Below, one piece after another: positions 52,049-63,519 of a DNA stretch of 64,000 nucleotides (within the stretch, counting starts at the first letter, position 1; each line of letters starts with the position of its first letter). A model generated the notes under the pieces. The model searched no databases. It saw only the letters and a program-made list of their open reading frames with translations, and was not told where the DNA came from. Both the position numbers and the translations under genes were made by a program. Where the stretch lies: the NCBI RefSeq assembly GCF_022539665.2, contig NC_081331.1, forward strand, positions 7,223,534-7,287,533, in the 5' to 3' direction. Source of the stretch: Daphnia carinata (lineage: Eukaryota > Arthropoda > Branchiopoda > Diplostraca > Daphniidae).

Positions 52049-52575
52049 CTATGGACGAAACTGAAAAAGTCAAGACAGCCTTTAACACACCGGACGGCCT
52101 TTACCAATTTTTAGTAATGCCGTTTGGCTTAGCATCCGCTCCCGAGACATTTCAGCGAATGATGGACCTTGTACTAGCTGGACTTCGATGGACCATCTGC
52201 CTCGTCTACTTATCTCGACGACATTATCATCTATGCGGGAAATACGAGTGAACACCTAGCACAACTCCGGCAAGTGCTGAGTACATTGAACAAAGCGGGA
52301 TTAAAAATCAAATTGGTGAAATGTCAATTTGCGGCCCGGGAAATGAAAGCTTTAGGACACGTCATTAGCGGAGAAGGCATCCACCCTGACCCAAAAAACT
52401 GAGGGAATAGAAAAGTTCCCGTCACCGTGCTCATTGCATAAACCCACCGAACAACTGAAATGCGTTAGAAGTTTTATAGGGCTCTGCTCCTACTACAGGC
52501 GGTTTACTGTGCAATTCGCACACGTGGCTAATCCCACGGACATGTTCAAAAAGGGTGCATGCTTCGTATGGGAAG
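52049..52575 (+). pseudogene. RT fragment of a third, distinct Gypsy element
   Basis: Reads MDETEKVKTAFNTPDGLYQF, VMPFGLASAPETFQRMMDL, then GHVISGEGIHPDP and FIGLCSYYRRF, the usual RT palm and connection blocks, but from a different lineage than Gypsy-1. Four extra bases (TCTC) inside the YLDD motif at about 52205 break the frame. Its 3' edge at 52573 joins sequence like the inner part of the 269-base repeat at 26075-26120. Confidence 0.75.
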
Positions 52576-52619
52576 GATGGCCATAATTGAGGCGGGATCT
52601 GCATCCTGGCGCAAACAAC

Positions 52620-53375
52620 GACAGGCTGAAGAAGCTGAATATATCACTTCATTAACTTCTTCTGCTTTCTTCCTTCGTAACATTCAAGTCTAGACATGGA
52701 AGTTGCAACACCATATACGCAGTTCGGCTGACATAAATGAACACCTACTAGCTGACTCACGCAAACGATACGATACCGACATCACACCACGTTGAACGCC
52801 CCTTCTGATTGGCTATCCGCATGAAGCTTACAAGCACCTCCCAATCACGTCACTTTGCAATATGCGAAGTTCCATGGTGAAACAAGCGACTGGAAAGATT
52901 AGACAAGAGCTTGCAGCCGAGTAAACTAATTGAGTCAAGGCATCCCTCTTGCTTTTGCTAGTAGTAATGTGTAGTGAACTTTACTCTTTTACCGTGATAT
53001 TTTATTAATTTGGTTCGGCTTAATTAAGCTTGTTCGGACTTAAATTTTCGACAGTTCGATTATCTTTTGTATTACGTTTTCGAACGCTTATCTGTGTATC
53101 GCCTTCGTGAAGCTGAGTTTCAGTTCACGTTCGCTCTCCTGTCGTTTTCCCCTTCCGTTCTTCTACTCGTGTGACTACGGTAAGACTCAATTATAATTGT
53201 CTTTTAACTTGTTTCCCGATTATTTCGTCCCTTCCATGATCTCTTGCCCTTTATACTCTTAAGACTTAGCCTATAATAATACAAGCATTATTGTGAGTAG
53301 TCGTCTCCGAGTTCCCCATTTATTTCTTGTCTTAAACTCGTAGTCATCCTCCCTACAGGAAAAATGCTTTAAAAA
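52620..53375 (+). repeat. old solo LTR of the Gypsy-2 family
   Basis: Follows the rejoined Gypsy-2 LTR from the CCGCATGAAGCTTACAAGCACC word through GTAGTAATGTGTAGTGAACT to GAAAAATGCTTTAAAA. It also shows the uninterrupted form of the site at which Gypsy-1 inserted. Confidence 0.6.
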
Positions 53376-53995
53376 GCTGAGCCATATTCAAGTTGTAGCA
53401 CAAAATTTTTACAACATGTAATTTTTCCGAAATACCTATCCTGTCTGTTTTTTGGAATTCAGAGTTGCTGTTCGATTGCACTGATCAGTCTATAACATTT
53501 TCTGATTCAAACAAACAGGCGGAAAAAGTCCGTGCGCCAAAGGTCAAACTCAGATTTTCGATTTTTTCTAAGTCCAACGCAAGAGAAAAAGGACTTTGCT
53601 AGAAACGGAGGGGAAAAGATGTGAAACATGAACAGGTGGGCGGAGCTAACGCGCTTGGAGGGGAGCAAGGAATTTTTGCAATATGAACGCGAGTGGAAGG
53701 GAAGGCTTGTTAGTTGCCCTCTGGCAAAATTGGGGGAGCAAAAATATTTTTTCCTCGCTAGCTGCGAAGCGTTGGAACAAATTCAGTGTTCGATAGAAAG
53801 GGAAAGTGAAAAGTAGTGTAAAAAAAGAGTTGATAAAAGTAAACGAAAGAAAATACATTCCCTCACTTGCTGTGTAGTGTTGGAATAGCTTTAGTGTTTA
53901 ACAGGAAGGAAAAGTGAAAAGAAGTGGAAAACGAGAGATGCGTTGGAGAAAAAAAAAATTTGGGCGTTGGCTACATTCCATAAGAAGGCGTATAG
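53376..53995. other. spacer before the viral insertion
   Basis: No gene recognised. A short plus frame at 53628-53816 and a purine-rich stretch (53800-53990) lead into the viral-like ORF; the end of this stretch may contain degenerate viral sequence 5' of the stop codon at 53993. Confidence 0.3.
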
Positions 53996-54631
53996 AAAAA
54001 GTGGCTTGATGCCTATGCTGCAGCTTCGCGCAGTCTCAAAATTGAGGTTCTGCTGTCGAGAGCCGCTATTGGGCGTGAACCGGTTATTGACTTTGGCGGT
54101 AATTACGCCACACATATTTTGACAAACCGACCGCACATACATTCCTGTTGCCCACTATTGGACGACCGTGATCACGCGCGTAACACTGAGCGGATGATGC
54201 GCTTACGTCGCGCGAAGAACGGTTGGAGGGCCAGAGGTGGTGTTGATTCGCTTGCTATATTTGAGCGGCAATTAGGATTGGACCCTGTACAAAACGACAT
54301 CTTTTGTCACAGGCGTGCGCAAGACTGTTCGTATGCGGCTAGTGGTGCAATTGCTGTCCACAGTTGCTATGACATTAATTTTGACGAAATGGCGAAGATA
54401 ATGTACATGCATAACTGCAAGGTCTTGCATGGCTGTTTTTTGTTCTTCCCGGCTATACTCACTGAGAATGAGGCTACACATCCTGTATCAGGGGCGCATT
54501 TTGTTAAGCGTGATACGAAGATTGAATTAACGTTTAAGCATGATGCGGCGAACAGTTATATTCATGAGTATAAGAAGTATTTGGAGTATGTGGCTAGAAC
54601 CAGTTGTGTGTATAATGGAATTGTGTATTAA
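53996..54631 (+). pseudogene. endogenous viral element: capping methyltransferase domain of a virga/nege-like plus-strand RNA virus
   Basis: Open from after a TAG at 53993 to TAA at 54629-54631, with no start codon at the left edge. It reads as the alphavirus-like methyltransferase-guanylyltransferase domain (Vmethyltransf). The catalytic-His region is VIDFGGNYATHIL, the next motif is HIHSCCPLLDDRDHARN, and later motifs are AVHSCYDINFDEMAKIM and EYKKYLEYVAR. These align in order with the tobamovirus-type replicase N-terminus as I know it. The domain caps viral RNA in the cytoplasm. Only about 210 residues of a replicase of some 2000 are present, so this is a dead genomic copy, with retention of an open frame over 636 bases. 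The related viruses infect arthropods and plants. Confidence 0.75.
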
Positions 54632-55126
54632 TACGAGCTACTTGAAAATAGAGGAGGCGTACAGTTTTTTAAATTTGTACAGGCTGGCCCAGTTTTAAGT
54701 GTAGCGAAATATACGTTCATGCATGTGTAACGAAGTCTTTTTTTTTATAGTTTTAAATGGTATCAATTGTTATTTCTATTATATATATATGCTTATTACA
54801 TATTAATTTTTTGTATATGCTTTGTACTTCTCGGAAATTGTAATCTGCTCCCTTTTCCATGTTACCCATATCCGGTTACCCCTTCTCTTGCTTCGAACAA
54901 AAAAAAATGGATTCAGAAACGAAAGAAGACTTGCTTACAACATCAAGAAGAAACAGTAAAAAAGGACGTTTAACGTGTCGTTTTTAGAATTGAAAAAAAA
55001 AATTTATCAATTCCAAGTAATTATTTCAAGAAAGCTGCCAATGACACTATTTGCCTATATAACAAACGTGGGCGCAAGGAGAGGAATCAGTCCTTTCTCG
55101 CAATTCTTGGAAGTCGTCTTACAAAA
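54632..55126. other. AT-rich sequence after the viral element
   Basis: TGTAACGAAG at 54726 repeats the LTR family start but the following sequence does not match that family. A TA-rich stretch lies at 54780-54800. No gene. Confidence 0.3.
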
Positions 55127-55372
55127 ATGCCTAAGGACCAAACTGGAGATTATCGGCTTTCTCCCTATTCCACTCGTCGGCATGGTTCCGACACTACGTG
55201 GCGGCTAAGGCCCATCGATTTCGGTGAGCCGGAAGCAGGCCCATCAAATCGAATTACCCCTCCAGCTGTTCCGGGGCCATCTAGCCGAATTACACCCCGC
55301 ACGTCACCTGTTCCGCCCCGGGTACCTTTTCCAAGTCATCAAGCCAAAGTGTGGTATAAAACCCACGCCTGA
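55127..55372 (+). CDS. small ORF, Pro/Arg-rich, possibly from a retroelement end
   Basis: 81 residues starting MPKDQTGDYRLSPYSTRRHG and rich in Pro, Ser and Arg. It ends 12 bases past a TATA box (TATAAAA, 55355-55361). With AATAAA at 55493 the region resembles a U3-R-U5 arrangement of an LTR, so the ORF may be chance. I do not recognise it. Confidence 0.25.
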   Translation: MPKDQTGDYRLSPYSTRRHGSDTTWRLRPIDFGEPEAGPSNRITPPAVPGPSSRITPRTSPVPPRVPFPSHQAKVWYKTHA

Positions 55373-55741
55373 GATGTGCCTCGAGAGAGTCTTCTTGTAA
55401 CCTTTACTCGCGTTAGTCGTGCTGTAGTGTTTCTCTTGCGTAGCATTCAGTTTCGTATCTAAGTGTTAGTGTATCTTCCAACGTTACGCCGAAATAAACT
55501 TGATTCAACACTCCACAACTGTCGTGCTCTCCTGGTCATATCCTCAACATCCCAAGCCGAGACGCCGCTTCCCGTTCTGCCGTGACCGCCACCAGCTCTC
55601 CCCGACGCCACAGCATCCTCAACCCTTCGGTAACCATGGATCCGATGTAAGTATCATCACACTCTCACCCTTCTCACTTTCCTACCGTTGTTCTCTTCAT
55701 ATCCGTGCAGCCGACGTGACTGGCTGACGGATCCTAACAAA
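55346..55741 (+). repeat. LTR-like promoter and poly(A) region
   Basis: TATAAAA at 55355 and AATAAA at 55493 are spaced like an LTR core. Sequence ends CTAACA near 55741. No second copy or target duplication was found, so this is tentative. Confidence 0.25.
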
Positions 55742-55745
55742 TATA

Positions 55746-58029
55746 ACTGTGTACCACGCACAATGACCAGAATATTAGATTAAGACATTAACCTGACCGT
55801 TGTCAGTATTGTTTTTATTGTTGTGTGTGTCGTAATCACCCAGTTGCGTCAGATGTGACTGGGTCTCGATTATTGCAGTATCGCCTTAGCTATGTTACTG
55901 GCAAGTTACAAATGCATTTTCATTCCATTAAACATGGGTTGCATAATGTGTGTTCAACTCGATTACTACTTTTAATCCAAACGCCGTTTTTTTTATACAC
56001 TGGAAAACCGTTTCACATCCTGCTGTAGCGTACCCATAAAGTAAACAAACAGAAAAGCCCAGAACTTTAAATATACTTGAAAACCTGATTGAGTAGCATT
56101 AAACACCTCACTAACAGTAAATCAGAGCAACTTTTAATTTTGCTATAACACTTCAAAACGTTAGTAATTATCGCGTTTTGTACGTATAAACTTAGAACGA
56201 GTTTAAATGATTAAATGCAATCTAAGGTTACTGAAATTGTTTAATATTTAACTAACCAACCAACAGGGCGCGTGCTGTGACTATTTGATAAAGTCCAGAT
56301 TCTTTAAAAAAGATATATATATATATATACACATTTTTATATCTATATATATGTATCTTTGTAAAAAACCTGGACAACTTGGAATGCACCGCAATAGTTC
56401 ACAAGCACAACGAGTAAATGCCTAAACTCGGATGAACTAGGCTCATCAACCAATCTAATGACTAAGAAAACTAGCGATCAGCTAAAAGCTGCAAATAATC
56501 GCTTTCCATAATTAGTTACTGATCAATTCCATCGGATCGATTTAAATCAATTACATAAGGGACCATATTCAATCCAACGGAAAGAATTCAGCGAAGTTCT
56601 ATCAAGTTTCCTACAAACGCCAAACGCCATCTTCCTTCAGCTGTTGAACACATGAAAATAAAGAAAATTTGATTTTAATTGCAGGTGTGCTATTTCTATA
56701 TAGTGGAAGTTAATATGTATACACTAGTAGGCTACTTAGCGTTTTAGCCAGAGGAGTTTTGCTAATTTTTTGACAATCCATTGATAAATTCAATATTTAG
56801 TAGATTCCTCCTTCGTTGTGGGTGAAGTTTATTTAAATCTCTCGTTCGATTTTCAACAGTTGCCGTTTGATGGCAATGCAAGTAATCTAATAAACGGTTA
56901 ACAGCTAACAGTTGTCTGTATAAAAGTTGGTCAACCGGCGTTCGTAGTAGACTGATGGTTCACTTGTACGGAACGCCAATTACCCCAAAAATTTTCAGCA
57001 TCCCAGGTAGTGTGAATGCAATGTTACGCTGCATATACCGATTGCAAAATCAATATAACTCGTTACTTTTCCCAGACTTCCAGTTAATTTCCTTACATAG
57101 AGGTTCCTTCTCATATCCAGCACCATGTCCACTTAACCAACTCTGGAAGTCTAATGCATGACCTTCTATAATGTTTAAAATAGTTGACAAAGTAATACCA
57201 ATTCTTTACCATGAACATGTACAATTATTTTCAGATCTAATCTGTAACCAGAAAAAAAAGGAGAAATAATGGGCAATGAAATGTCAGAACATATTTACCT
57301 GATAATGAAATCAAACTAGATTGTGATTTATCCATTACTTAACAGCACATTTTCATTGACATATTCATAACTCTTCTTACCAACCTCATCTGCTAGAGCT
57401 AGTGGATAAAGTCTCTTGAGGAGCCAACATATTCACAATCCTGGTCAGAGAGAATTTGAACCTGAAACCTGACTTCTTGTTAATCTATACACACCCTTAG
57501 TAAGAAGCATAATAGATTATCCATACCTGATTGTCTTTCAGAGCAGATCTCCACTAACAAGAAAATTGGATATAATCCAAAATTCAATCCTTCATTCAAT
57601 TCTACTGGCACCAAACTCCACTCCCCCCACTCATATGTAGCTAGATACAGGGATAACTCTTATACATTGCAGATGTGAATGGCTAGTTTGCCAATACCTC
57701 ACTAAGTTGCAATCTAAACCAAAGAACTCTTTTTATGAAAATAAATTATTTACTTACTCAAAAGCCTCACTTTATGGAATACCAGAGCCATCCAAATGTT
57801 GTGATATCTAAATACCACTGGCAGCTTTAAAAATATTTGTGTCCAACATATACAGATTCAGTGAAGAATTGCTGGGCCCTCCATGGTCGATGCCTAAAAT
57901 CAAACAACCATTCTTCCAATTTCAAAAAACAAAGCTCTAGAAATTCAAACATTCACCAGACTACTCTTGCGTGCACGTTCAAATCAACGTCAACTAGTGC
58001 AGTAAGCGTCTTCGCAGATGGCGGCATGT
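55746..58029. other. long stretch without a recognisable gene
   Basis: AT-rich, with a TA microsatellite and its palindromic partner at about 56311-56361. A tRNA-like piece may lie at 57385-57470 (B-box-like TTTGAACC, weak). No coding frame shows family features. Confidence 0.35.
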
Positions 58030-58037
58030 ACTCTTTT

Positions 58038-58180
58038 CAACACGGAATTCATGAGCTAGCTCGGAACGGGTGAGCTCAAACTGCGCAGTTATTTGCTGTG
58101 TGTTTCTTATGGGACTACACTGTTGCCATTTTCAAATTAGATTTATATATTAGCAGACCAAATTTTTGAATTAAAAAAAA
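58038..58180 (+). repeat. left terminal inverted repeat
   Basis: Shares CACGGAATTCATGAGCTAGC, GGGTGAGCTCAAACTGCG and GTGTGTTTCTTATGGGACTA with the right end in inverted order. Similarity fades near ATATTAGCAGAC. Confidence 0.75.
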
Positions 58181-58249
58181 AATGTTTTTGTTTGTAGTTC
58201 TTTCAGAAAGTGTAATTCAATTGATATAGTATAAAATGGAGAGTGCTGA

Positions 58250-59182
58250 AGAAGCTTAAAATGATGGTGAAGGGTAAAGTTCAGGCGATAAGTTCTCTGA
58301 GAAACCAATTCAATTACGTTTTGGGGCGTTTCTCGAAGACAAGAACCAATTGTGAAATGTCTAATGTCAGAATCTACTAAAAAGAGAAAAGTAAAGGCAA
58401 TGAAAGATTTGGTAAGATGATTGAATTAATTTTTGTTCTTTATAAATTACACTTTTTTACTTAAACTTTGTCTTGTATTTCATTTTTTTGCCAGACACAG
58501 GAGCTTAGTGTAATGGCCAACGTGCAAACAATCTTATGCATAGTATCCCCAAAAAAACAGATTCTGTCAAGGTTTTTGTCTTATGGTGATCACCCAGATG
58601 GATTTCCTTTTTTGACAGAATCCAGGGAGAAAGTTAAGTCTATTTTAAGAACGGCTACTCATACATGAATTGGTTAGTAGTGTCAGCTTTTACGTATTAA
58701 AATATTTATTATATAGTATTGCTTTTCCATAGGAAGTTACACTGGAAAACCACTGGGAAAAAAAAATTCAGGAAGACAAAGCAACCATGTAGAGGAAGAC
58801 AACACCACAACTGATCTAGCCAGAATTGTAGTGCAATTTGCTTTGGAAAAGGCAAAAAAGAAAAGTAAAGCATTTAAACTAATCGAAAACAAATTTGGCT
58901 TTTACAAAAAAACTAGCATTTACTGTTTTAGGGACAGGAAACGATTCAAATTTGGAAACAGTTATAGCAGGAACTGTGAAATCTACTGGCCGTGTACCGA
59001 ATACTGAAAATGTAACAAATGGAAAAATTCAATCTTGCACGACTGTGGCAGAATCGGAACCAAGAGAAGAAGTAGCTTCATTTTCTTCTGCAGCTGTGGA
59101 ACGTAAAAAAACAAAGTGGCAATTTCTCGTTTCTAACAACGAACATTCTCCTCCAAATAAGTACACTGTTGCATCCACTTAA
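58250..59182 (+). pseudogene. plus-strand coding remnants inside the DNA transposon
   Basis: Exon-like pieces: VMANVQTILCIVSPKKQILS with DGFPFLTESREKVKSILRTA (58490-58668, after an acceptor CCAG at 58494), and a downstream piece with TTDLARIVVQFALEKAKKK (about 58800). They run opposite to the transposase and contain stops. I do not recognise the family; a second transposon gene or a captured host fragment are both possible. Confidence 0.35.
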
Positions 59183-61267
59183 GCCAAGGAAACGTTTGCG
59201 TATTTTTCAAACTAAAGAGCCAAGCAAGACTCGTAAAAATTTATCCCTTTAAAATATTACACTATCGGCGGCATGCCTAAACCAACAATCCATAGGATAT
59301 CAAGATTCCTTTAAAGGTTCATACATTTTAACTTTTTTAATTTTTACGTTTTTAAAATTTCCTTTTTTTCTATAGTACTTGCGGATCCAGGATGGATTTT
59401 AATTTCGTGACCTTGAAACTATAAGGAAACATACTGAGTTCCCTTCTACTTAACCCAAAAATGAATGAATTTGTTTTAACTCAAACTTCTAAGCACCGGT
59501 TTGAATGAAAAGAAACAATACCAAAATGAAGCACAATACAAAATTTTCCCTATTCTGCACACTTTTTTTGGTATTTTTAACACATTAAAACAATTCATGT
59601 TATTATTATCCAATTTTTACCACGCGGGAATTTTACGATTACTGAAGAACAATAAATCTTATTACAAAAATCATAGATAGTGGTTATGAAACCCTTATGT
59701 TTGCCTTTTTTCTGACCCCCTGTTTTATAATTGGTTTTTACTATACTCGACTTTGGAGTCACATTTCACCAAAGGTACATAAAAATACAATATCCTCGTA
59801 AAAGGCTATAAAAATTCAAGACGACTGAATCAACTCTTATTTAGCAAGTGTTCTGTTGAGCGAACGACGGTAAGTTGTTGGTTAACTAGGTGTGCCTTAG
59901 TAGTAAGTATATGCAGGGCTGTGAAAAATCATCTTACCTCTTTTATATAGAATCACCAACTCAAACAATTAAGCCATAGATGTTTAAACTAGTCTGTATT
60001 CAGTTTTTGCTTGACTGACAGCAATTAGTTACCAGTCATGTACATATAAAATAAGGTTAAAGACATAAAAATTGAGGCACAAATGGTACATTTCACATTC
60101 TTTGATATTATTATTTTCTTATACTATTTTTTACTTCCCAACTTTACCACCTATTAAATTCAATTCATAAAACGATCTGCTCTTTTCAACAGGTATAACA
60201 CAATTGCAATGTTTCCCGTTTTATCATCTACATTCAGTAGACGGCTATGTCAACACATCGTTAAACATTTCAATTTCCCGCCACTAAAAAATGGCCGCCA
60301 GCTACTAGTAGCTGATTAGGCGTTTATTATTTTGAGATTTTCCCCGATAAATACGCTGAGTATAATTGATAACAATGCATCACTAGATGCACTGGTTTAC
60401 GAGGTTTATAAAAACCATAATTTTATTCCGAAATTATAAAGATTAACCATCGAACGATCAAGCCAAACTTTCGTGGTTTTAGACTTGTTCCCCTTCCCCA
60501 AAAATTTTGGCAAAAATTAAAAAAAATTACAGTTATTTCAGTTTAAGCCGAAATTTAAAAAATCTTGCAGAAACTGGTAGCTCTTAAAAAGATCTATATG
60601 TATCTTTAACATTTGTACCATAAAAGTACTAAATGAAAAACTTCGATAAGAAGTTCTAGTTTTTCGATTTCTCATTTAGATCGAGTACTGCCATGAACCA
60701 CAAAATCAAAAAAGTAGAAACTCTTTTTTAAATTTTTTGTTTTACATTGTTCTTTTTTAAATTTTACAGAAATCGATAGATCTTGTCAAGAGCTATCTCT
60801 CTCCGTGAACTTTTTGTGTTTTGACCAATAAAAACATCAGAATAAATTTATTAAGATTTTAGATAAAATACGGGTGAACGGGAAATTCGTCTAAGACAAA
60901 AAAATTTTTTGCTTGCTCTTTAGATTAATTATTTATAGAACTCCAGCTAAAAATGATGGTCTTTGAAATCGTTATGATCTACTGCCTTTAATAATGAATT
61001 GTATTAATTGTATTGTAGTGAAACTTGAATATTGAAGAACCTCCTAATCATCTTATAAGTGTCACACCAAAAGCTCCCGCCGATATCTTTCGCTTATCAT
61101 ATACTATATTTGCGTGACTAAACCTATTAAATTGTATTAGCCCAACAATTTTTTTTGTTATGAAAACGGCATGTTTTTGCAATCCCTGTATTGAAAGTTT
61201 TTGTCTCATTACAATAAAAATTGACGGACAACAGATGTTCACGGCACGCAAACTGATCAGTTTCACA
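59183..61267. other. non-coding interior of the DNA transposon
   Basis: AT-rich, without convincing frames. An insertion inside the element is possible but no repeat ends were seen. Confidence 0.3.
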
Positions 61268-63314
61268 TTAAGATTCGAAAAATAAATCGTTATCTGTTAT
61301 TGCATCATCTTCGGAATCTTCGCTCTCAAAATCTTCCCCAAAATCAAAATATTTTTCTTCACCGTCATTATAGTAAAATTTCTTGTATAGAAGACAATCT
61401 GCAAGTAGCATTTGTAGGCAATGAATTTCCTGGGATTTAATTATTGTTTCAGAGTTTTTTAAACAAAAATCAGTAAAATTTTGGTCTTGGCAGGCGGGAA
61501 GTTCTAGGTTGAACTTGGGTTTCGTTATTTCTCCTTGTAGCAAAGATGTTTCTTGGGTTATAGTAGTGATGGACTGTGACATTTCCAGTTTGTGTTGGGA
61601 TATTTGTTCTGTGTTTCTCTTCACCAGCATCCAGCAATCAATAAGTTTAAAGTTTTCCTTAAATGCAAAACTGTATTTATAAAGAGTTACTTAAAAAAAT
61701 GTTAAAACATGATTTTGAACCTTATTACTTTTATGCTTACTATCCCACGGGAAAACACCGTCAATGAAATGTTACTCAGTTACCAATATTTCGGCAAGAT
61801 CATTAATGTCGTCCATAATCTTATTAGCTTTTGCCTTTATCCATGTTTGTTTTCTTCTTAGTTTAGTTCTCCATTTGGAAGTAGCTGAAGAAGAAATAAG
61901 AATTTTACAAATTCCTATTGCGTGTGGATGCGTACACTATGGAAGTTCACCTGCCACGCTTGAAACTCTGTCGTGTAAAGGAACATACTGAAAATTTAAC
62001 AGATCGAGTTCAGGTTTTAACTCCGAGATATAGTTCGGCTTTGTGGTAGTCCGATTTTCCTTATGTAATTTTCTAATTTAAATAAATATGCATTTGTTTG
62101 AATATTTTAACTGGCAGTCCTGGGCACGGCGAGCATCACGTTCCAATTCTGCTTGAATGGTTGGTAATTGCGAAATAATAATATTCCGGCCATTAAGTAG
62201 TTTTGTAAGTCTTTCCTTGTAAAATTCCACTCGATAGATCGCCTAAATTGTTTTAAAGTTACTGCTTATTGATAAAATTCAATTAAAAATGATTATTACA
62301 ACGTACTATTAACAATCTATTGGTCAGCAAACGTGCTATTCCTCTTGTCGCCCATTTCAGTAAAACATTTCTCCTGTTAAAAGTCTTTCCGGTCTAAAAA
62401 GAATATTCATTAACTACTTCCGTTGACGGGAACACCAAAAACAAATTGACATACTTCCTACGCTCATTGTTTTCGTACAATTGCTGTATCTTGAAAATGT
62501 GGCAAAAACTTGTTCTTGTTCTTCCCCCATTATCCCTGCGGCACCATCCCTCTAATGGCCAAAGTTAAGAATCTGTATAGAAGTAAGCAAAATTGAGATA
62601 AACGACCTTAAATTATTATCATCAAATTATTTAACGCTAATAAGCATTTTCGTTTACTTGACATGGCCAGCTATGGCCCTGGCCATGCAACCAAGAGAGA
62701 AAAAGCTCCATTTCAACGGTAAGGCACTTATATCATTCTATCAGCTCTCCCATCTTAATGGTGAATGGCCAGTATTGGCAGACTACGTCGTTAACAAAGG
62801 ATTTCGGTCCAAAATCCAAATTGTTGGTGGAATCGGCACAAATTTCATCTTCTTGGCAACTAGCTTCCTGAATGCTGTTTGATTTGTTTCTATTCTTCAT
62901 GGCGTACAGTTAAAGATGGGATGCGAAGGTGTGTGTTCACAATGTCATTGAAGATCGATGGCTGCAATAATTGGATCTTCAACACATACCACTACTGAAA
63001 TATCTTTCAGATTCAAAAGATCAGAGAAGCAAACATTGTAACAAAACATTAGGTAATCTATAAGAAGTAATGTTTACCACTCATATTGTTAACTATCGTT
63101 GTCCGTGCGGCCCTTTTAACTGGTTTGCCGGATGATAGTGATGAAGATGTAGCAAAGCAGCCAAATGATTTTAAACCTGTGGAGAAAATATCAAAACTTG
63201 ATGAGTCTATAATTTAATTACTTCATTACAACAAATTACCTTTTCGTCTACTTTCATCGTAAACTCTATTCTTATTAGTTTTTCTTCAACACTTAATAAT
63301 TTCTTCCTACCCAT
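61268..63314 (-). pseudogene. KDZ-like transposase gene, broken
   Basis: Minus-strand pieces in order: MGRKKLLSVEEKLIRIEFTM (63314, then a GT donor); a block near 62560 reading MGEEQEQVFATFSRYSNCTK; RNVLLKWATRGIARLLTNRL (about 62370); FYKERLTKLLNGRNIIISQL with ELERDARRAQDCQ (about 62200); KWRTKLRRKQTWIKAKANKI (about 61880); VFPWD; and a last open frame of 120 residues (61630-61268) ending in an acidic tail. The G-E-xx-E-Q...TK-M block and the FPW motif followed by a helical C-terminus recall KDZ transposases. There are stops and frame changes between pieces, so it is not functional. The family assignment is from memory of motif pattern and moderate at best. Confidence 0.45.
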
Positions 63315-63371
63315 TTCACGAAAATTGCGTCAGTTAAGAAAATTCAAACACTGTGCAATACACTTCAAACA

Positions 63372-63511
63372 ATAAACAAATGACTAATTTCGTCTGCTAA
63401 TATTGAAAAAAATTCCAAAAATGGCAACACCGTAGTCCCATAAGAAACACACAGCGAATAACTCCGCAGTTTGAGCTCACCCGTTTGAGCTAGCTCATGA
63501 ATTCCGTGTTA
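63372..63511 (-). repeat. right terminal inverted repeat
   Basis: Mirror of 58038-58180 with scattered differences, ending CATGAATTCCGTGTTA before the duplicated ACTCTTTT. Confidence 0.75.
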
Positions 63512-63519
63512 ACTCTTTT

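Larger units (their letters stand above)
58038..63511 (-). mobile_element. decayed DNA transposon, Kyakuja/Dileera/Zisupton-like
   Basis: Inverted terminal repeats of about 140 bases (58038-58180 and 63372-63511; the ends read CAACACGGAATTCATGAG and its mirror) are flanked by the octamer ACTCTTTT at 58030-58037 and 63512-63519. The minus strand holds a broken multi-exon gene with transposase-like blocks. Eight-base duplications, long repeats and the transposase pattern suggest the KDZ group. Length 5474 bases. Confidence 0.6.

Noticed and set aside
57385-57480. tRNA or SINE with a B-box-like TTTGAACC
   Set aside because: A and B boxes are weak and no cloverleaf can be drawn.
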